A stretch of 64,000 nt of DNA from Heligmosomoides polygyrus polygyrus (lineage: Eukaryota; Nematoda; Chromadorea; Rhabditida; Heligmosomidae). Shown here one piece after another: positions 54,080 through 64,000 of the stretch. Positions within the stretch are counted from its first letter, which is position 1. Each line of letters begins with the position of its first letter. The position numbers and the translations under genes are program-made. Below the pieces are notes generated by a model that saw only the letters and a program-made list of their open reading frames with translations, ran no database searches and was not told the DNA's origin. Location: NCBI GenBank assembly GCA_947396885.1, contig OX377206.1, positions 87,665,960 to 87,729,959 of the forward strand, given 5' to 3'.

Positions 54080-54812
54080 AAAAACCAGCTCGTTACCCGT
54101 TTTCTACCCGATTCTGGAGCGCAAAAGCCAATTGAGAGATGACGTCACGAGCATCTTTGGAATGATTACTCATCGGTCGGCCAGAAGGGCGCGCTGCGCC
54201 GTCTGCAGGGCTGCTGCACATGGAGAAAGTCCGCTGCTTTTTCTGTTCTATGGAGCTGTATCTCGGTTATAAATAAACAAAATGGATGGGCTGACATGGG
54301 CGTTGCGCTCGCTCGCTCTCTCTCAGCGAAAAAAAACCAATACGACAGAGTTGCAAGGGGCAATACACGGGCTGAAACACGCGCTCGGTCGATGCACGGG
54401 CGCATGAACCGCGAGGGCCGACTGAGAGCGAACAACGAGAGAGAGAGAGAGAAAGCGGGGAGAGACGGCGAGACGCTCGAACGGTGATGAAAACAAGGGC
54501 GTAAGGAATGAGAGAGAGGGACGAAATGAACGACATGAACGAGAAGGACGCGGATGGCGAGAATGACGACGGCAACGACGACGACGTCGGACGATGGGCA
54601 TGGTCGACGATGTCGCTCGCCGCAGTCGTCCCTCAACGCCATTGTTAGCAGTACATGTTGCAGCGTTTTTTTTTCGCTTCTGAATGGCGATGGCACACCT
54701 GTGTATCTATTGTACGGATCACAGAACACAGCGGAGCGCTACAGCACAGCTTTTCATGAAGCACCGAGCGACTTCGCCAGGGAGCGAATGCACTCTCCTA
54801 ACCATTTTCGCT
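54080..54812. other. GC-rich, AG/CT-rich block
   Basis: GAGAGAGAGAGAGA near 54440 and GACGACGACGTCGG near 54578. Frames overlap on both strands; none is recognised. Confidence 0.4.
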
Positions 54813-54822
54813 TTAAGCTGGA

Positions 54823-55118
54823 TAAAGGATAGAGGATAAAGGACGGTGTTACTCAATCCCTTTTGGGATGCGCCATGCATTCTACTTCTGCGGGATGTCG
54901 CGGAGGCGAGTCGAATGCGTATTTGGCCATACAATGACTTGCGGAGGCCAGCCGATGAACGAGTCAGCGCTCTATCCTTCCCAGACAAGTCTGGTACCAA
55001 TTCGCCGTCCCCGGAGGGATGGAAGGCTTGGTTGGCCAGGGCGGGAATTCCGAACCAGGAACCTGGTATCGGGTGCACGCGACAGCCAGCGCCTCCTCCG
55101 ACTGCGCTACACGCGCCA
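54823..55118 (-). mobile_element. SINE-A, full length with 10-bp duplication
   Basis: The target duplication TTAAGCTGGA is at 54813-54822 and 55119-55128. This is one of the cleanest copies and close to the family consensus. Confidence 0.97.
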
Positions 55119-55174
55119 TTAAGCTGGACACCTGTAGAAATGAAATTCTGCAAACCAAACGATTTGCGTCATTT

Positions 55175-55329
55175 TCCTTAAGCCTCAAGTGGCTGGTAGT
55201 GAGTTGCAAGCTCTCCTAATGATGTTTTGTTATGATCAAAACTCTAGCGCCAGGCGGAACTCGAACCCGCACCGCCTACCGGCCGTGTAGAAATGCTCCA
55301 CGCATTACATCACAGGCGCTGTTTGATCG
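55175..55329 (-). mobile_element. SINE-B, minus strand
   Basis: TCAAAACTCTAGCGCCAGGC, then GGAACTCGAACCCGCACCGC (inverse of box B) and CAGGCGCTGTTTGATCG at the right. The anticodon arm here could close with a 7-base loop, but position 33 is not T. Confidence 0.78.
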
Positions 55330-55349
55330 AACGCAACACGGGAGGTGTG

Positions 55350-55490
55350 GGATTTTGGAATGCGCCATGCATTCTACTTCTACAGGATGTCATGAAGGTG
55401 ATTTGAAAGTGTGTTTGGCCATAAAATGACTTGTGGTGGCCATGAACAGATCAGCGCTTTATCCGCCCCGGACAAGTCTGGTACCAATTT
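55350..55490 (-). mobile_element. SINE-A 3' half, cut by a mariner MITE
   Basis: GGAATGCGCCATGCATTC to GACAAGTCTGGTACCAATTT, then the mariner palindrome begins at TA. The head half is not found directly beyond the MITE. Confidence 0.82.
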
Positions 55491-55491
55491 A

Positions 55492-56562
55492 TAAGGTTGT
55501 TCCATATGTCCCCGCCGTTTTTTCAACGATTCATTGCGGATTTCGCCGGGGGTCCCTTGCACAGCGCTATACAGCTTTCGAAAGAGAATGATTTACTCTA
55601 TCAGAACGTGTATTGGATTTCTTTCTTCATCCTGAATTTTGTCAATTTTTAGGTCGTTGAAGTGAAAAGCGAAGAGTGAAAAAGTGGCCATCTACGCACT
55701 TGTTCTCTCCGCTTAGGTTTGAAATTTTTGCGTAGTTTTTCACAGCATTTGAAAGACAATGGTCTGATGTAAAAAAATACGTGAATAGAATACGTGATGG
55801 TCCTAGTTGCTCATTTATCCTTTATTCATATTTAGGCCATCAAATTGTGACGTCCGAAGGAGAAGATTTATTTTTACCGAGAGCTCCTGCTCCGTGGAAG
55901 GATTTTTTTGCTCGGTGTTATATGTCGGTCGAAAGAGAATGTCTTGCCGTAAAGAATTTGTGTCGCGTTTATTGGCTCATTCTGATTTCTGTCGAATATC
56001 AACAACTGAACAAGGAGAAGGAGTTGTTGGTGAAGGTGATTTTTCTCATATTGGAATTTTGTTGATACTCGACAGAAATCAGCATGAGCTAATCAGCGCG
56101 ACAAAAATTCTTATAGTGCAAAACATCGTCTTACGAACGACATATAACATCAAGCAAAAAAGTCCACTCCAGAGCAGGAGCTGTCGGTAAAAATTGGAAC
56201 GGAAAACTCGGACGTCTCAATTTGATGACCTAAAAATCAATAAAGGACAAATGAGCAAACAGGACCAACACGTATTCTTATAGAACAGGACATTGTCTTC
56301 CAAATGTAATGAAAAGCTCTGCAAAAAAATCCAAACCTAAGCGAGAAAAGCAACTGCGCATGTGGCCACTTTTTCACTTTTTCACTTTTCACTTTAACGA
56401 GCTAAAAATTGACAAAAATCGGGATGAAAAAAGAAATGCAATGAATGATCTGATAGAGCAAATCATTCTCTTTTGAAAGCTGTATAGCGCTATGCAAAAG
56501 ACCCCCGGCGAAATCCGCAATGATTCGTTGAAAAAAAATGGCGGGGACTTATGGGACAATAA
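55492..56562. mobile_element. Palindromic mariner-type MITE, copy 2
   Basis: AAGGTTGTTCCATATGTCCC at left and GGGACTTATGGGACAA at right. The halves are inverted relatives meeting near 56030. It is slightly longer and more diverged than copy 1. Confidence 0.88.
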
Positions 56563-57955
56563 AAAATAGCAATGAATACAAACAGAAAATCTCTTTTTTT
56601 TCTAGGAAAATTTTTAACAGAATTCACCTTCGCAGAGTAAAAAATGACGAAACCAATTGTCACAAAATTCTGACCATTTAACCGCAAACCACATTTTTAG
56701 GTCTCTCCTAAAGCGCAAAGCAATGCATTTGCTGGTGTGTTACGTGTAGAGATTGCGCAGCGTACTCGCTCAACACATTGAATTCTCATAGCCTCTTAGA
56801 AAAAATGCAGTTTAGATTCCTATAAATTCAGAAGCGACAAATCCAATTTCAACAGAAGAAGCACGCAAGAATCTATCTTCAACTTTCTAACAGCATTTAC
56901 ACAATCAATCAAATAAAAATTACAGTGTCCTGAGGAAATGCACGGCAAAATCTCCTCACAGGGAAATTTTTTTGCATTAGAGCACTTCAGAATATTACTC
57001 AAAACATTGTTTTAGCCAGGGGCTCATAAGAAATAAACGAAATACGAATATTGAGCTCATTCTAAAACTGTTCGCATTTTTCTTAAGGCTTTTTTATTAT
57101 CTATTTTTTTTACTACGCTCTGTATGGAACTTTTTTAATACGAATTTTCTGAGAACAAAAGATGACAATGCCTTCGCTAAAAAGTATCCACTTTGATCTT
57201 AGAACGCATTTTTTGCTTGAGAAACTTCCGGTATTTAATAAAAAGTGTGAGATTTGAACGAAAGTTCTACATGTTAGAATATCATAGCGGGCTGGTGACC
57301 TGGGTGGCGATCGATGCGCAGCGAGCATTACGGACAAGCCAGCAAATCACAATAGACCCCAAAGAGGAGCCAGCCAATCAAAGAAGTGGATTTTAGGCTG
57401 TGTCAAAACATCGTTTCGGCACTAATTAGTAACAGCGCTTATGTGAAACAATGTAGCACAGACGTGGCGAGGACAATTCTGAAACCCCCAGCGCTTAACA
57501 GCAGGTAACCTGCAGATGAAGTAAATGGTCAGCTGCTTGTTGTGCGAAAGTCATCGACAGGTGAGGGGATTTCGCCCACTGGTGACCGGTGATTTTCTTC
57601 CGGCAGTTCAACTGAATGTACAGGCGTTACCTTACATCGTCATCTTAAATCATCGTCCGCATCCCTCGGCAGGAGACCGCTAGGAGTTTCAGAGTCATGG
57701 GCGACACAGCTGTGCTCCGGCGCCATAGAGTGTGCTTCAAAGCATAGCCATGACGAGGGCCACCTGAAACACTCGTCAGGGCTGGCTAACCTGAAGAAAT
57801 ATAGGGAGTTGCTGAAGCGCCAGATGCGCTGAGTAAACAGAGCCGCCGACATTGATTTGAAATGTTTGGTAAAAGCAACTATAGCTTCAAAGAACGGCAA
57901 CATCCAGGAGAATTTCGACGCAATTTCAATTCTTCTGACAAGCTATCGTTCTGTG
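56563..57955. other. Unassigned stretch
   Basis: AT-rich to about 57290. At 57290-57480 a phrase with AGCCAGCCAATC and GACGTGGCGAGGACAATTCTG resembles the flank of the element near 20430. A minus frame of 87 codons (57903-57640) contains TTTCAG and GT sites but no known domain. Confidence 0.4.
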
Positions 57956-58094
57956 ATTTCCGGACATGTCTAGCACCAATTCATTAACGCTGATGGTATG
58001 GACGACTAGGTTGGCCTAGGTCGAATCCTAACCAAGAACCTTGACTCAGGGTTCACTTAAAAATTGGCTCCTCCTCGCGCTGTCACGCTCCCAC
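57956..58094 (-). mobile_element. SINE-A head half, degenerate
   Basis: CCGGACATGTCTAGCACCAA to CTCCTCGCGCTGTCACGCTC. Confidence 0.68.
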
Positions 58095-58101
58095 AGAAAG
58101 G

Positions 58102-58372
58102 AATAAATGATAAAAGGATAATGAATGGCGTTACTCAATCCCCTTTGGGATGCGCCACGCATTCTACTTATACGGATGTCGTTGAAGCGATTTGAATGAG
58201 TATTCGGCCATACAATGACTTGCGGTGGCCAGCCGATGAACAAGTCCTTCTCAGACACCTCATATACCAATTCATCGAGTCGGAGGGATAGAAGGGTTAG
58301 TTGGCCTGGGCGGGAAATACGAACCAGTAAGCTGGCCGAAAGTCGGCACCTCCCCCGACTGCGCTACCTCGC
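58102..58372 (-). mobile_element. SINE-A, nearly full length
   Basis: ATGATAAAAGGATAATGAATGG tail, complete 3' body, and head CCTCCCCCGACTGCGCTACC with part of the middle lost. Confidence 0.85.
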
Positions 58373-58790
58373 CCTACTGAAGGAAGATTAAACACTAAAT
58401 GCTATTGGTTGATGACCATGAGTTGATGTACAGGACAAAGAAACATTAAGACCTGCGGGAACCAGCTGTTTTCAGGAGACGCCATGCATTATACATCTGC
58501 AGGACATCGCAGATGTAGCTTGAATGGGTAACTAGCCCATGAAACGACTTAGAATGACAAGACGATACCCAACTCCGGAAGGCTTTCCTGATCTATCCCA
58601 TCCTAGTCGGGGTGGGGGGGGACACCACTAGGGAAGCGAAACAAACACAAACAGGGCGGTCTCTACGACTAGAAAATTCCAGGGAAATCTCTTCTCGTAG
58701 GCTGCTTAAGGCATTGCCTTTGTCAAATAGTTAACTTTCAATTACTTTAACGTCCTTATTAAAGAGACTGGATGAAGTGCTCACTAAGAT
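58373..58790. other. Degenerate SINE-A piece and TIR fragment
   Basis: ACGCCATGCATTATACATC at 58480 is a decayed SINE-A 3' end. CATCCTAGTCGGGGTGGGG at 58602 resembles the TIR of the 10487/34620 family. Confidence 0.5.
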
Positions 58791-58792
58791 AG

Positions 58793-59248
58793 GTGCTCCT
58801 GCTTTTCTGCCCAATGCGAACTCCAAACCATGGATCAATTCCGGATGCCAACAAGAGCCAGTGTCTGAACCGACGACGCCACATGTGGTCCGATGAAAAG
58901 GCGCTGAAACACTGGGCTTTTTTTCTTCGAAAAGCGGTGTTCAAACTAGTGCAATGTGGGTTTTCGCAGTATTACTGTTGGAGGTGTTGTGGCCGAATTT
59001 GGTATGCTGAATGAGATGCACGCAATGTCAAAAAAAAAACCCCAACGTCGATGGAAAAAGCGCACAAGTGCAGAGGGGACGCCGTCTACGTTTCCAAACA
59101 GATCGAAGCATCGCTCATGGATAGTGCAACGGGGGAAATGAAAAAAAAACAACCAAAAAATCATTTCTTCCATAAGAATGAGCTGGTTGATTACTGTAGC
59201 GAAAGTCTGTCTAGTTCGCAAGCAATACTGCAGTTGAAGCAGCTTTAG
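58793..59248 (+). pseudogene. Possible mariner/Tc1 transposase relic
   Basis: Pieces in different plus frames read MWSDEK (near 58888), VGGVVAEFGMLNEMHAM (near 58977) and YVSKQIEASLMDSA (near 59090), in the same order as SDEK, VWGG and VYI-LE blocks of maT/mariner transposases. Several frameshifts are needed and no TIRs were found, so the call is weak. Confidence 0.28.
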
Positions 59249-59299
59249 AAGTAGCTTCGCCTCAGATGTAGCTGACACGTGGGATGTGTTCATCAGGTG

Positions 59300-59578
59300 C
59301 TCAGACACTGGGAGAGGTCACCTGCAGGTGAAAATGACGTATTTTGACGTCACAGGTGACCTGTGGGGGCTATTTTGGGCGGAGTTTCAGGTGAGCGGCC
59401 TACTACCGGTCATTTCCCCGTTCGCGTGATACCCAACGTGATATGTAGGTGAACTACAGGCTCACACGCCCCTCGTGCAATCGATTGGGTCAAGCTTTCG
59501 TGATGGTGCAGGTCACCTACAGGTGCAATGCTAGTTCCCCCATTTTTCACCTGCAGGTGACCTCTCCCAGTGTCTGAG
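59300..59578. mobile_element. 279-bp MITE with 35-bp perfect TIRs
   Basis: Ends CTCAGACACTGGGAGAGGTC continuing ACCTGCAGGTGAAAA, perfectly inverted at both sides. CAGGTGA motifs recur inside. No clear target duplication. The CACTG near the tip recalls CACTA-type elements, but the class is open. Confidence 0.85.
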
Positions 59579-59762
59579 TGGTAGCTGAAACATGTCGTAA
59601 AGTATGGTGATCGGTGTGTAGCCTCTCGACATATTCATGAATAGGACTGCACGCTGCACGTGCTATCCTACGTCGTTACCTCAGCTCATCACTGCTGTAC
59701 TGTTCAGCTGCATCTCTACGTACCGTAATTTCTGAATACCTATGCATTCTTCTATGACGAGC

Positions 59763-60053
59763 GGTGCACGCATAGCGCAGTTGGAGGAGGTGCCGGCTGT
59801 CACGTGCACTCGATACCAGGATCCTGGTTCGAATTTCCTGCCCAAGCCAACCAAGCCTTCCATCCCTCCATGTAGGTGAATCGGTACCAGAGTTGTCTGG
59901 GAAAGATAAAGCGAGACTTATTTATCGGATTGTCAATGTATGGTCAAATGTGCATTCGAATCGCCTCCACGACATCCCGTAGAAGTGCAATTCGTGGCGC
60001 ATCCCAAAAGGAATTGACTAACGCCGTTCTCCACCATTTATTCTTTTATAGTG
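59763..60053 (+). mobile_element. SINE-A, full length with 8-bp duplication
   Basis: TGACGAGC at 59755-59762 and 60054-60061. Box A TAGCGCAGTTGGAGG, box B GGTTCGAATTTCC. The tail is eroded (ACCATTTATTCTTTTATAG). Confidence 0.93.
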
Positions 60054-60061
60054 TGACGAGC

Positions 60062-60992
60062 AGAAGGGCTTGTTACAGTAGAAGGTTTAACTGATGTCAT
60101 TAGGATGCCCAACGGTCTAGCCGAAGGCAACATTGCAGATATAACTGCCTTCATTTACGTGGTTTAGGATGCAAGAGCACATTTCTAGATTTTTTCATGG
60201 CTATGCATGAGAGAAGGTCAATTTCAACAAAACTGAAAGTTTCATGATCGCAAGTTTTTCTCCCGAGCCATGCACATCAAAGAATTCGCCGAAGCATGAG
60301 GCATGATGCATCGCAACGCTTGGGGGGGGGGGTGGCAGAGTTGCATATGGTTCCTCAGCTTAACCCTCCTAAATGATACGGTAGATTCGTCAACAACGAT
60401 AAGCTGATCTCCATGAAAAGAGGGCTTCTTTTTATGTGAAAAAAAGCAATTCGAATGGTTATCACAGTAAACCCTGAAATAGAGTGCATGGCGCATCCCA
60501 AGAACGGGAGTAACTGGACGGGTATGTTGGAAGCGAGCTGAATTTGCTTTTGCACTATAAATCAACTTACGGTTATTGGCTGATTAACAGGCCAGTGCTG
60601 TATTCTTTCCAAACAAAGGGCCTGGATGAGATCGGCGGAGTTGCGTTCTACCTCCCCCCGCCCTTTAAACAGAGGCGTGGCAAATGTCTGCGTCTCCATT
60701 ATCCCGCTAGGCAGCCACTGGACTCTCGAGCAAGCCCAGGGGGTTGGGAGGTGGGCGGGCCACGGGGACGAGTGGTTAGAACGCTCGTCCCCCGGATGAG
60801 ATCCGGTGCTTGTCGGGGATGTGGCTCGCATGGGAAAGTAGGAGTGCACCAGCCAATCACATCACCAGCACTAAACGCACTCTAGGTCAGAAAAGAAGAG
60901 CACAGCACCCAGAAAGCTAAGGAGCATCGGTGTGCAATCCATTGTGCTGATTTCCGTGCTCTCTTCTACAGACATGAAGACGCCATCATGAC
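60062..60992. other. Unassigned stretch with compact hairpin
   Basis: GGGGACGAGTGGTTAGAACG followed by CTCGTCCCC forms a tight hairpin at about 60764-60793. A G run lies at 60323-60331. No gene supported. Confidence 0.4.
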
Positions 60993-61505
60993 TATGGCTG
61001 TGTTCTCAGAATTTTTTCGAATATTCGACAGATTTCTAGTACCAGAAATTCTCGATCCTTCGAATTTGAAAACATTCGAAAAACCTGGTTTTTCTGAACA
61101 TTCGAATCCGAACGATAACGCAATTTATTGAATACTCAAAATCGAGAACATTCGAAAAAAGCAATTTGTCTAATTTTCGAATTCGAGTTTTCACGTATGA
61201 ATGAAATTCATTTAAATACCTATTCGCACAGCGTTATGCATTCGAATAGCGTCTTTCGAATACATGAATAATTGTGGATTTTGGAAATTTTCGAATATTC
61301 TAACGATTTTGAATATCGAAATTTTTTAGCATTCAAATTTAAAAACAATCGAACAAGAAGGATTTAAGATTATTCGAATTCGAATACAATCAAAAAACGC
61401 AATTTCTTGAATAAATACTTCAAAGTTGGGACTTTTTTGAATATTCAAATTCAAATGAAAACTATTCTATTACCTACTCGAGTAGGTCATTCGGTCCTGA
61501 CTACA
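60993..61505. mobile_element. TTCGAA-rich element, long copy
   Basis: Starts TATGGCTGTGTTCTC, ends GTCCTGACTACA, with dense TTCGAATATTCG phrases and a CTCGAGTAGGTCATTCG edge shared with copy 2 (CGAGTAGGTCAATCG). Confidence 0.7.
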
Positions 61506-61692
61506 ACCAGAACCCAATCATCTCGGGAGACGGCGTGTATGGTCATGGTCCTGATTCGACGGTGCTCTACCGCTTTCCCATGCAGACCAAATCATGGACT
61601 AGTATCGCGACTGCAGGCGAGATCACCCCTCTAGCCAATAGCGTCGCGAGTGCATAGTGGCATCCAAATTTGGTTTTCCAATTCCACAGAAG

Positions 61693-61978
61693 GGCGCGTG
61701 GACCGCAGTCGGAGGAGGCGCCGGCTGTCGCCTGCACCCGATACCAGGTTCCTGGTTTGGATTTTCCGCCCAGGCCAACCAAGCCTTCCATCCCTCCGGG
61801 GTCGGTGAATTGGTACCAGACTTGTCTGGGAAGGATAAAGCACTGACTTGTACATCGGCTGGCCACCGCAAGCCATTGTATGGCCAAATACGCATTCAAC
61901 ACGCCTTCACGACATCCCGTAGAAGTAGAATGCTTGGCGCATCCCAAAGAGGATAACTCCGTCCTTTATCCTTATTTT
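61693..61978 (+). mobile_element. SINE-A, full length with 12-bp duplication
   Basis: The target duplication ATTCCACAGAAG is at 61681-61692 and 61979-61990. The body is close to consensus. Confidence 0.97.
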
Positions 61979-61990
61979 ATTCCACAGAAG

Positions 61991-62929
61991 CAGAATGTTT
62001 TGGCAGAAAAGAAACTGATAAATACCGACCTCGATTCTTTATCAAACTCTACAATAACGCGGTAGCGAGTAGGAAAGTCCTGGAAAATGGATAGAAACTA
62101 TGTAAGTAAATAGTAACTTCAAAACGTGGCCGAGACACCAGCATGTGCCAAAGGTGACCACATTCAGAAAATTTCTACCATCGCATCCTTTTGTGCGTAA
62201 GAGACAGGTAACACAGCCCCGTGGAACTGCAACAAAGGAGCGATGAGGACAGTTGGCCTCCTCATCTGGAGCGAACAGCGAGTAGTGCAGATAGGAACGC
62301 CCCTGAAACTCTGTGGGAGGATCAGAAAGATGAGCTGGGGATTGCCTAGCACTCTAGTGATAATTTCTGCATTTCATACAATGATAAGCTTAGGTCGGGC
62401 ACACCGAGCAACATTACGGAACGATCAAAAACAAATGTTCGCGTGACCTTTATCATCGCGATGATATCCGTTGTCAAGGAATTATTACGTGTGTCTCAGC
62501 GGCAGGAACGACAGGCGAAGAAGCGATGCACTTGCATGCTTCAGGTGCACCGAGGCGGCTAGCAAACGGCTCAATGAATGCCACCAAGAACACGATAAAA
62601 ACTGAGGAGCCGTTCGCGGTGCGAGCTGTTCTGGAAGTCACGGTGCGATAGACGCTAGCAAAAGGTAAGAAAGTCAGCGATATGATAAGGCAGATCGCCA
62701 CTGAAACGCTAGAAAAGCCACGAAGGAGATGCGTTGAGCAGTTCAATGAATAGCAAGGCCAAACGAAGACCTTGTGTGCTTGCTGGAATTCTTTGACTTA
62801 TGCGTTCCTTAGCAACAAGTACTAAACGTGCAATTACATACGTTGCCAACCTCACGAAAATGAAAGTAAACAAATTTGCACAACAGAATAAGCACTCCGA
62901 GCGAGCGAGCTTTCTAACATAAAACGGGC
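61991..62929 (-). other. Possible membrane-protein exons, unproven
   Basis: The minus strand has frames with hydrophobic runs (SVAICLIISLTFLPFASVY and SSVFIVFLVAFIEPFA near 62560-62710) after a TTTCAG, and a Cys-containing stretch near 62200-62320 bounded by TTTCAG and GATG|GTAG. They may be exons of an unknown membrane protein; no family is recognised, and the pieces do not join clearly. Confidence 0.25.
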
Positions 62930-62979
62930 GAAGGACAAAGTTCAACACTAATCAATCCCTAGGGATGCGCCACGCATTA
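62930..62979 (-). mobile_element. SINE-A 3' scrap cut by mariner MITE
   Basis: GAAGGACAAAGTTCAACAC and GGGATGCGCCACGCATTAT, then TA and the mariner MITE. Confidence 0.78.
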
Positions 62980-62981
62980 TA

Positions 62982-64000
62982 TTAGGTTGTCCCATAAGTC
63001 CTTGCGGTTTTTTTCAACGACTCACTGCAGATTTCGCCGGCGGTCTCTTTCATAGCGCTGCATAGGTTCGAAAGAGAATGACTTGCTCTATCAGAACATG
63101 CATTGCATTTCTTCTCTCATCATGAATTTTGTCAATTTTTAGGCCGTTGAAGTGAAAAGTGAAAAAGTGAAAAAGTAGCCATTTGCGCACTTGTTCTCTC
63201 CGCTTAGGTTTGTAATTTTTTGCGCAGTTTTTTATAGCATTTGGAAGACAATGTTCTATACTACAAGAATATGTGTTAGCGCTATTTGCTCATTTGTCCT
63301 TTATTGATTTTTAGGTTATCAAATTGGGACGTCCGAAGGAGGATGGTTATTTTTGCCGACAGCTTCTGCTCTGTGGTAGGATTTTTTGGGTTGATTTTAT
63401 AGGTCATTCGAAAGAGAATGTCTTGCTCTATAAGAATGTGTGTTGTGTTTATTGGTTCCTATTGAACGTCAACAAAATGCCAAAAAGAGATAAATTGTCT
63501 CCACCAACAACTCCTTCTCCTTCTTCAGTTGTTGATATTCGACAGAAATCAGCGTGAGCCAATAAACGCGACACAAATTCTCACTGAGCAAGACATCCTC
63601 TTCCAAACGACATATAACACCAAGCAAAAAAGTCCAACCACAGAACCGGAGTTTTGGTAAAAATTCGGGCGGAAAAGTCGGAATTTCCAATTTGATGGAC
63701 TAAAAATCAATAAAGGGCAAGTGAGAAAATAGGACCAACACATATTCTTGTAGTACAGAATATTGTCTTCCGAATGCTCGAAAAAACTGCGCAAAAAATT
63801 ACAAACCTAAGCGGAGAGGACAAGTGCGCAAATGGCTACTTTTTCACTTTTTCACTTTTCACTTCAACGACTTAAAAATTGACAAAATTCGTGATAAAAA
63901 AAGAAATGCAATACATGCTCTGATAGAGCTATTCATTTTCTTTCGAAAGCTTTGCAGTGCTATGCAAGACACCGCCGGCGAAATCTGCAGTGAATCGTTG
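62982..64000. mobile_element. Palindromic mariner-type MITE, copy 3, runs off the window
   Basis: TTAGGTTGTCCCATAAGTCC at the left after TA (62980-62981); the halves are inverted and meet near 63500. The window ends about 30-60 bases before the expected right end. Confidence 0.9.

Noticed and set aside
54166..54729. 187-codon minus-strand frame
   Set aside because: It is Ser/Leu/Arg-rich from CT-rich and GAC-rich simple sequence, with overlapping frames on the other strand and no recognised domain.

Overview
The window looks like a nematode chromosome segment, most likely a clade V parasite of the hookworm/strongylid type. This is an inference from three things: a forkhead gene with worm-style short TTTCAG-like 3' splice sites, dense tRNA-derived SINEs and mariner/Tc1 elements, and base composition judged by eye at roughly 40-45% GC. 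No database was searched, so the species call is open.

Only one host gene can be defended in detail. It is a forkhead transcription factor on the minus strand. Four exons (29266-29069, 23294-23156, 21671-21363, 20072-19861) join in frame with matching splice phases into a 285-residue protein with a complete forkhead domain and a proline/serine-rich tail ending in an IKQE motif. It may be the nematode fkh-9 type. The first exon starts with ATG directly after a 3' splice site, which suggests either SL trans-splicing or an unseen upstream exon. Its introns hold SINEs, hairpins, a 17-copy 42-bp minisatellite and a GC-rich block.

Nearly everything else is repeats. Layout: 1-9.8 kb is a nested structure with an outer old palindrome, an unusual 7.8-kb composite with 981-bp direct repeats outside about 1.05-kb inverted repeats, and inside that a Tc1-type element broken by an RTE retrotransposon fragment. 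10.5-11.8 kb is a foldback element with an 8-bp target duplication. 12.3-13.7 kb is a whole mariner with a dead transposase gene. 14-18 kb holds small TIR elements and SINEs. 19.8-29.3 kb is the forkhead gene. 29.9-48 kb is SINE-rich DNA with two SINE families. 47.8-50.2 kb holds TTCGAA-rich elements and a palindromic mariner MITE beside a TATG array. 51.3-52.1 kb is a SINE split by a Mutator-like insertion that may carry a captured gene fragment. 54.8-64 kb has more SINEs and two more mariner palindromes.

The dominant family, here called SINE-A, has about 40 whole or partial copies. It has a tRNA-like head with box A and box B, a body of about 200 bp and a tail of ATCCTTT repeats. Ten copies have matching 8-14 bp target duplications, so insertion boundaries are exact. 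Several insertions lie inside one another, which gives a relative chronology. The repeats, not the host genes, produce most of the open reading frames in this window.
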